Assembly: GCA_023055505.1 (NCBI GenBank)
Contig: JALIRH010000003.1
Coordinates: 35,032,842-35,096,841, forward strand
Length of the DNA: 64,000 nucleotides
Direction: 5' to 3'
Source: Callipepla californica brunnescens
Lineage: Eukaryota > Chordata > Aves > Galliformes > Odontophoridae
Shown here piece after piece: positions 57,082-64,000 of the stretch. The translations under genes were made by a program, and so were the position numbers. The stretch's first letter is position 1. The number at the start of each line of letters is the position of its first letter. The notes beneath the pieces were generated by a model. That model saw nothing but the letters and a program-made list of their open reading frames with translations. It was not told the origin of the DNA and searched no databases.

Positions 57082-57087
57082 ACTTAC
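57082..57087 (-). other. 5' splice donor of the AKT3 start-codon exon
   Basis: The minus strand reads AAGAGGG then GTAAGTT, a near-perfect match to the U1 consensus. It splits a glycine codon after its first base, which agrees with the phase-1 intron known at this point in AKT genes. Confidence 0.9.
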
Positions 57088-57133
57088 CCCTCTTCTGAAC
57101 CCAGCCTTCCTTCACAATGGTAACATCGCTCAT
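57088..57133 (-). CDS. AKT3: AKT3 first coding exon (codons 1-15 plus one base)
   Basis: On the minus strand this stretch reads MSDVTIVKEGWVQKR followed by the first base of a glycine codon, then a GTAAGT donor. That is the N-terminus I know for AKT3. AKT1 and AKT2 start MNDVAIVKEGW and MNEVSVIKEGW and carry LHKR where this has VQKR, so the paralogue call is firm. AKT3 is a serine/threonine kinase activated downstream of PI3K. It binds PIP3 at the plasma membrane through its N-terminal PH domain, and these residues form the first strand of that domain. The ATG at 57131-57133 has A at -3, is the first ATG in the exon, and follows an in-frame TAG at 57227-57229, so the start is well fixed. The exon ends in phase 1, matching the known break inside the glycine codon before EYIKNW. 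The rest of the PH domain, the kinase domain and the hydrophobic motif lie outside the window to the left. Confidence 0.95.
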
Positions 57134-57242
57134 GATGGCTCCACTCTGAACCCCCGACTCAAAAGAGTATTTATTTGAGTTATCAGCTTGTCTGTTTGGC
57201 TTCTCTTCTGCTGCTCTTCCCAGTTTCTATTGATGAGTCACC
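57134..57242 (-). other. AKT3: AKT3 5'UTR part of the start-codon exon
   Basis: These 109 nt precede the start codon in the same exon. The left edge is the ATG; the right edge is the acceptor AG at 57243-57244. The stretch contains no upstream ATG. An in-frame TAG at 57227-57229, 31 codons before the ATG, rules out an N-terminal extension within this exon. Because the exon begins with a splice acceptor and not a promoter, at least one more non-coding exon must lie upstream, to the right of 64000 or unrecognised within 57243-64000. An alternative acceptor would change only the UTR length. Confidence 0.85.
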
Positions 57243-57262
57243 CTGGAAGGAAATATCAGAGA
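57243..57262 (-). other. 3' splice acceptor of the AKT3 start-codon exon
   Basis: Read on the minus strand, a pyrimidine-rich stretch leads to TTTCCTTCCAG and then the exon sequence GGTGACTCATC. The AG occupies 57243-57244. A run of seven T just upstream strengthens the tract. No other AG falls between the tract and the junction, so this is the natural acceptor. Confidence 0.8.
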
Positions 57263-60200
57263 AAAAAATTAAGTCTTTTTTGTTTTTCTCATCTGACAGC
57301 CAACAAAAAACTCTTTGTTGATGTCTTCCTCTGACTGAGCTCGTATTAAAAGGTTTGCCTTTTGTCTTTTAATTAACAGCACGACAGAATCAGATTTCTA
57401 TAGTTTTACAGCACATTTCTCATGAACGCCTTTTTGTGAACACCCATCTAGCAGAAGCCAAGTGTGTTACATTTTAAGTTACGTGGCACCATTATAAAAT
57501 GCACACAATAGAATTTCTTATACTAATGCACAGGATGCTGTTAAATGAAAGCCAGTACTTCCACACAGGTCCAACTTTGAAGTCACACTATCTTTAACCA
57601 TTCCCCTATTTGTTAGGATCCATGTCACAGGTAAGTGATTCTATTATTAAGACTACATTGATCATATCAAAAGCATGAGGAAATGGAATGAAAGATTCTG
57701 TAAAAAGCACTTAAAACTAAAGCCTTATGGTGATAACTATATCCATTAATGCTTAACTGTTAAAATCTGTATTAAGCCATTCACTTACATTTGATTACTT
57801 TTTTAAATACTTGAATTAAAATTAAGTAGTAAAAGCTGGAGAAATGCAATGAAAGTAGGAACAGCATTAGAACTATATAATACCTGGTACAAATCCCTTA
57901 AGTTTTTAAAAACCAGCATCATCTACAAGTAAATGAATAGAGAAACAACTTTCTAGGAGCACAAATTAACCCAGAAAAGCCACTGCTCAGTTTATGAAAA
58001 GCAGAGCACGTTCTCTCGGGGCTTTCACGCAGGCAGTGCCAGGAGTGCCTGCTCTCTCCCTTCAAAGCCTGGCTCACAGGGGCAGAAAGGAGGCCAGCCC
58101 TGCAACAGGACATGCCACTCCCAGAAGGCACAGCCCCCCTTCCAAACACCTCACTCCCAGACTACCAGCTAAGTGCAAAGAAGAGATAACAGCACTGAAA
58201 CCAAACAGGAAGAGAAGTCAGAGGGAAGGAGAGGTTTCCTTTTGCCAGCAGACTGCCTCTCCCCTTCATCCTTCGAAATAAACAGAAACACCCAAATAAT
58301 ATAAATCTAGAAAAGGGTGGGATGACAAGAAAAAGGGATTTCTGCGATGGTGGAGGAACACCCTTCTCTAGTTGTACACACAGGAGCACACCTTCGCACA
58401 CTGCTGGCATGGAATAAGAACAGAACAACCAGTTTAATACTACAAAATGCAGCACAGCCACAGTCATTCAGTTTATTTACCAAGGCACGTAAACGTGTGA
58501 TGGAAACAAATACTACTGACCTAGAAGAAACTGTGCAAGGAACGAGCAGAGAATGAACTGGGAAATAAACTGTTCTAACCCAGGCAAGTACCATGTAAAA
58601 ATTGACCATTATACACATGCAGTTTTTACTTCTTATTTATCATTTGAAACTTGTATTTGCAGCACTCAGCAATGAAATGAAAGGCTGCTTCTATATGGAT
58701 GCTGCGCTGTGCAAAATAAAACTTGCTATGAATACTTTTTTCAAGCAGTAACAACACAGTACAGCACAGGTCAGAAGTACTGAGGTATATCCATTTTACA
58801 GATCTGCTTCCATTAATTTTCTCACAAACATGCTGAAATGCAGCTGCTTGAAATGAAAAACTGCAGTGCTGAAGCCATGAGTAGCACAAAGTTTAAATAG
58901 CACAGAAGGCAGAGCTTCAGAGCCACCTCCCCAGCGCTGGCAGATGCAATGCCCAGCCTGATGCTGGCAATGCACAGCCCTGTGCACCAGCAGCACAACG
59001 ACTGTGTCCAAAGGGATGCCGGACAGCTCTACTGATACGACTGCTTATATAGATTTAGGAGTTGAAAGGAAATGTTACATACAAGGTTCTGGAAGGACAC
59101 GAGACAGTTTCATTACTGCTAATTCATATACTTAGCTTCAACTGTTAAAACTTTGTATTACGAATGTCAGCATGGCAGAAAAAAACACAACCTGCCTTTC
59201 CCCACAGCCTTCTGCTTCACTACTCTGAGACATTTTTCCCTGGGTCACACACTATCAGAGATTTTGTTTGTGCACTTCAGCCCAGCGATAAGCAAGTCCG
59301 CCAGCTGTGCCTCGGCACAGATCTGAAAGAGCGAGGCACGCGACTGACACAGGTCCCAGCTCCTCTGCTCTGACTGATGGCAGCACAGTATCAGCTCCTC
59401 CACAAACACACACATCTTCACAAAACCTGGGCTGACTGTCAAAAAACAGCAACATGCAAACAGCTGCAGTGCCATGCACACGTAAGCACATCCACATCCC
59501 AGTGCCTGACTTCAGTATAACTTTCCTACTAGACTTTCCCTGCATTCTTTAAGACATGATCTTTCCAACTATAAGAACAAAATAAGTAAAGTATTTAGCT
59601 TGGGGCAGCATGTGCTGCCATTTGTTTTACCCTTCCAGCCACTTCAGCGCACTTCCCAATGCCATCGTGCTCTTATGAAAAGTGCAATCATTTATTTTTA
59701 TTGGTAGAGACCGAGCTGTAAGGAATGAACTTCTGCACTAAGTAGCCATGATCTTGTCTGCCCACAAACTGATGAAGTCCACGATTTCAGCAGAGACCTG
59801 GTTTTAATGAACTAATTTATGCCTAAAGTTCCCTATTTACCACCAATCACTATTAAGCCAGTATTATTTAATCAAAATCTGAACTGTGACTGATTTTTAT
59901 GTCAGCCAGTGCCCCAATAACCACAAACACACACCTGCAGGATTGCATCCTACTACTCTCGCAAACTGCTACATTGAATTTCAAAAAAAAAGAAAACAAA
60001 ATACAAAAATTGGATAAATATGGTGACAAAACAAACTGAATTATCTCCTGTTTAGCTTCACGGTATTACCAGGAACAACTTAAGTAAAATTATCAACTGT
60101 TGTATGCGGACATAATGGCTATAATGATCGCTCCCTTAATTGGTAATTGAAAGTCAATCTGAATTACATAGGAAGCTGTAGAAGACAAATCGGAGCATTA

Positions 60201-60890
60201 AAGACTAATGAAAATAAAGGTTACGCATTCACACTGCACTTTCAAGAAACCATTTATAAGCATCTTTAGCATTACCCCTCATTAAATTCCTTTTAGACTT
60301 TCTAAAAGCTGTATTCCCTTACTCGGAAAGTCATCCAGCAAAGGTCTAGAAGAACAGATTCATGAAAATTAGCTATTATAATGACAAAAAGTAAACTTCA
60401 TGAAAAATAAACATACAGACACCTTCCCCCTGAAGATGTACTGGTGCATTTCTACAGACATTAGTGAGTTGCCTACAACACATGGAATAAGAACTCTCAT
60501 ATGAAAATAGCATTCCATCTATAGTTCAGCTATTTCAAGAAAGGCTACAGAAACGTTCATACTGCACAGCCAGAACTGCAATACTTGTTACCCACCAATT
60601 CTGCTCTCCTGATGAAGAGCTGTTATAAATTCCACAGTTTCCCCTGTTAATACAGGATGAACTCACAGAAATGGGGGGGAAAAAATGTTTAAGAACTGAA
60701 GCTGAAGATATTTTGCACTCCAGTTGCTTCTACAGGAAAAAACTTAACTTGCACTTTTACCTATGTTCTATCAACTGAAGAACATGTTGGGGAAAAAAAC
60801 CCCACTAAACAGTCCAATTTTATCAAACAAAACTCTTAGAGGATACATTTCCAAGAAACTTTTATCTTCCAGACCATATCAGTCATGCAT

Positions 60891-60922
<32 letters not shown>
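60891..60922. repeat. (AC)5 followed by an A22 run
   Basis: Ten bases of AC repeat run directly into 22 consecutive A. On the AKT3 sense strand this is a T22-(GT)5 tract in the 5'UTR intron. Confidence 0.95.
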
Positions 60923-63900
60923 GAACTTATTGTCTGCATGTTTTATGGTGTAGGTATGACAATTCAGTCCATCATGATCAGTTAGGTTATGAAATGTCCA
61001 TCATTTTTAGCATCTGGTAAAAAATGGTGCATTTTTCCCTTTCTTCTGGAAAACTATTAAGCTACTTTTACCTTATTACATGAAACAATTCAGCACACTT
61101 CTACACGGCTACTGCTTTACTTCTAAGTTCCTAGCAGCTAGGGCTGAAAGGACATCTTCCTTAACAAAAGTCAAACAGAAATCCTACGTGTGGCAGATCC
61201 TACTGGGACCCAACGTTTTACCAAGCTGTGGTGAAAATACAGCACCTTTTCCTCCCAGGCAGAAAGGAGCAAGAACAGTGATTCAGGTCTATACTTAACG
61301 ACTACTATGTGAGTAATCATCAAGACTCATATGAGCAGACAACACTCTCTTGGAATCTGGGCATCCTCCCATTTCCCCAGTGACAAGAGACAGCTGAGTA
61401 CAGAAGACAGTACCCATAAATTCAGCGCAAATTGTATGATTCAGGTCTCTGTTGTAAGAACTTTCATAAACACAAGCTTCTACTTTCAACAATTTTGGAG
61501 CTGAGAATAAACAGATACTCTCACATTTACCAACTTAAGCTACCACAGGGAACACCAACAGGATCAGCTTCACCTCATCCAATGACTATCCTTACATCTG
61601 CTTGTACCGCTCGCACCCCCTCTCATAAAGTATAAGAGAATTAGTGTTTTCCCTTTATACAAGTAACCATTTGTTTAACACAACGCTTGGTGGGGGGGAA
61701 ATCAAAAAGTGAATCTTTCTGATTCACTCTGCCTGACTCACTGAGATTCCTTGGTCTTCTGTGTAATCAGAGCCAAATCTCATTTTTACCTCATTTCTCA
61801 GAAAGGTACACTGAAAAGTCACGTGCTTGCACAGACAAAACATAACACAAAAAAGCAGCTTGGTCTTCCTCTAGTGCAGTGACTGTCACCACCACCCATG
61901 TTTGTTTCTCTGCTTTGGGGGCATTTTTTCTCTTCCAGCAGATAGTGTTCTTAAGAGGTTTCCTCAGAACTAAGTTTGAATGCTCCTACACAACCAAACC
62001 AAGATTCATTTCTATGAAAAACACATGCATATCCTCGTCCCCTACCCAAGTTGTCACTTAAAACTCTAGACAAACAATTAGAGAATATATTGCACAGCAT
62101 CAAAAAAAATCACACAAAAAATTATGCTTCAGAACAGAGATTACCACAAAAACTCCTAAATTAAATTAACCTGAATTACTAATGGAAGAATGACACCCAA
62201 TTCAGTGATTTCTCTAAAAGACATCAAGTATTTCTACAGGCTCCTATGAACTATACATCCTGGAATTTCAGTTACACTACAAAAACTACAGTCACACTAC
62301 ATCCCTTCCTACAGCCTCAGGAGGAATGACTGATGTAAATACTGTCATTGCCTAGACTGAGAAAAAGGAACCTGAAGGTAGACACTATTTGTTCAACTTA
62401 TTAGAACTAACTTAAAAACAAACGAAACAAAACAAACACAAGCCCAAAGAAAACATTCCCTGGTTTTAATTTCAGGCAAAAACAAAAACAAACAGAATAG
62501 AAGAGAACACATTTTAAATTTACAAAATCTTAACTGCGTGCACAATTAGGAAACTAATGCCTTTAAATAATCTCAAAGCGTAAATGATAGTACCTAAATT
62601 TTAAAACAAACATTTAAAAAATGACCAAGACATCTCTATGATTGGCATTCCAAACATTTTTTTTAATATATTTCACACTAAAAGTCTCAGTGTTGTTAAG
62701 AATATTGGCATCAACAGTTAATTCCTGACACATTTACTTCATCAGCCTTGACTTGGAATTAGAAGGAGGATAACACAGAAATGTCAATTTTTATACTTTG
62801 TGGTAAGGAAGAACAACATACTTCAGAAAAGATAAATAGGTTTTTCTTAAGCACACTTACATGTATGCTTTGTGCCTTAATTGAAAATATTCTGTGCTCT
62901 GTTTTTACTTCTAGTATGACAAAAAGCTGCACATAACTCATAAATGCTTGGATGAGCCTGGTTAAGAGATTACAGGCACAGTGAAGCATTAATGCACAAG
63001 TTATGCATTTTATTTAGATTTTGTAACCAAGTAAATTTATCTGTAAAGAAACTACAATTCTGCATTCCTTTCTGTGTAATAATGACAAAATAAGCTATTT
63101 TAAGGGACAAAGGTACAATTAAAGTAAGGTGAACAAACCCACCCCTGTCTTTGTTTATCGAGGTATAAAGGAAGTTTCTAAAAGTAACTAAATTGTTTCT
63201 CTGGAATCCCACGTGAAACATTAACAACCCATTGTTTTGCATTGTTTTTATTGACAAGAATGCTTTAAATCCTTTTCTCCCCTCCAGTCACAGAAAACAG
63301 TAACTGAAAACTGTCAGAAGGAGAGTGAGAAAATGTATGAGAAAGGTATGAGACTACAGGTCTGAAATCCGACCACAAAATACATTTAAAGCAGAAAACA
63401 TGAAAAGAGGGCTGAAGTTAAGTATCAAGGGAAAAGTTTGTCAATGAGGTGGGTGGGGAGAGTTGTGAAACTGAAATCGAGGATTAGTTAGATATCATAA
63501 CAATGACAATCATATTGCACTCAGCACTTCAGTATAAATGTAATGAACTGCACTTGCTGAGGATGAACACAGGAATACTATTTCTTGTCTTTTTAAGTCA
63601 AAGTTCCTTCACCCTTTGAAAAACTAGTTCCATTAACAATTCTAGCAACCAAGTAAAACCAAACTCAAATTCCAACACTCCAAAACAGGTTGTTCACTTT
63701 TCAAAAGTTCACAGAATTCAAAAGTGACTGCTCATTCGGAGGTATTTTAACAGCAGTCTTTAAGAGATACACAATAGCTTCACTGAACTCCCAGGTTTAA
63801 TTGTGAGCAGGACAGTACACCTCCTGGAGACCAACATCATAGAGGGTGCACAGCACCAAGAACGCTTCTGAAGCCGCAAGCACTGAATATAACAAAAGCC

Positions 63901-64000
63901 AGAAATACATGAAGTGCTACGGGCAGCAAGGAAAGGAAAGCACTGAATTAAAAATATGCTCCCAAACTATTAATATTCAAGATGGAAAAAGTTCAGTGAT

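Larger units (their letters stand above)
1..57087 (-). other. AKT3: AKT3 first coding intron (partial, over 57 kb)
   Basis: From the donor at 57087 leftwards to the window edge I see no further AKT3 exon. The next exon should encode EYIKNWRPRYF and the rest of the PH-domain core, and I found no minus-strand match to it. In human AKT3 the corresponding intron is also very large, so this is expected. The content is AT-rich intronic DNA with scattered retroelements, listed separately. An unknown gene nested on either strand cannot be fully excluded, but no open frame here shows homology, spliced structure or length that would support one. Confidence 0.8.
57243..64000 (-). other. AKT3: AKT3 upstream (5'UTR) intron, partial
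   Basis: This is the stretch upstream of the start-codon exon in the direction of transcription. It shows no CpG island, no second exon I recognise and no coding homology. It holds a CA/A22 microsatellite near 60891, a short GC-richer patch near 58000-58280, and an AT-rich patch with several retained CpGs near 60060-60240 (see findings). Its A-over-T bias matches the rest of the window, consistent with continued minus-strand transcription. The promoter is therefore placed beyond 64000 by inference. Confidence 0.65.

Noticed and set aside
1..64000. CRISPR arrays, tRNA or rRNA genes, bacterial-type operons
   Set aside because: No regularly spaced repeats, no cloverleaf-like sequence with A/B boxes that I could recognise, and the sequence is plainly vertebrate intronic DNA.

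Overview
The window is vertebrate nuclear DNA, almost certainly from a bird. It is AT-rich, intron-like sequence with CR1-type LINE fragments, an LTR of a widespread avian endogenous-retrovirus type, and one recognisable protein-coding exon. There is no bacterial-style gene organisation. All 60-130 codon open frames appear to be chance or repeat-derived.

The only host gene I can support is AKT3 (RAC-gamma serine/threonine kinase) on the minus strand. Its start-codon exon lies at 57088-57242: 109 nt of 5'UTR, then codons 1-15 and the first base of codon 16. It has a good acceptor, an in-frame upstream stop and a GTAAGT donor. Everything left of it (1-57087) reads as the first coding intron, and I found no further AKT3 exon there. 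Everything to the right (57243-64000) reads as an intron in the 5'UTR, so the promoter and first non-coding exon should lie beyond 64000.

Mobile-element layout from left to right: a long, decayed CR1/L3-like LINE with a readable reverse-transcriptase catalytic motif (about 11950-13860, plus); a short CR1 3' end (15108-15181, minus); a possible degenerate LTR (25820-26226, minus, tentative); a CR1 3' fragment (35722-35967, plus); an avian ERV solo LTR (about 36800-37346, minus); a fossil of a clearly different, non-CR1 non-LTR retrotransposon (about 44522-45110, minus) that keeps much of its C-terminal ORF2 reading frame and abuts an A-rich tail; and a CR1 3' end (50086-50215, minus). Microsatellites and homopolymer runs are scattered throughout. 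Long A-runs greatly outnumber T-runs on the plus strand, as expected if the minus strand is the transcribed sense strand.

The most interesting items are the non-CR1 LINE fossil, a perfect 29-bp palindrome at 14194-14222 that presents a strong 5' splice-site sequence on both strands, and a 14-bp-arm hairpin at 39069-39142. I found no evidence for a new multi-gene system. I cannot name the species from the sequence alone.
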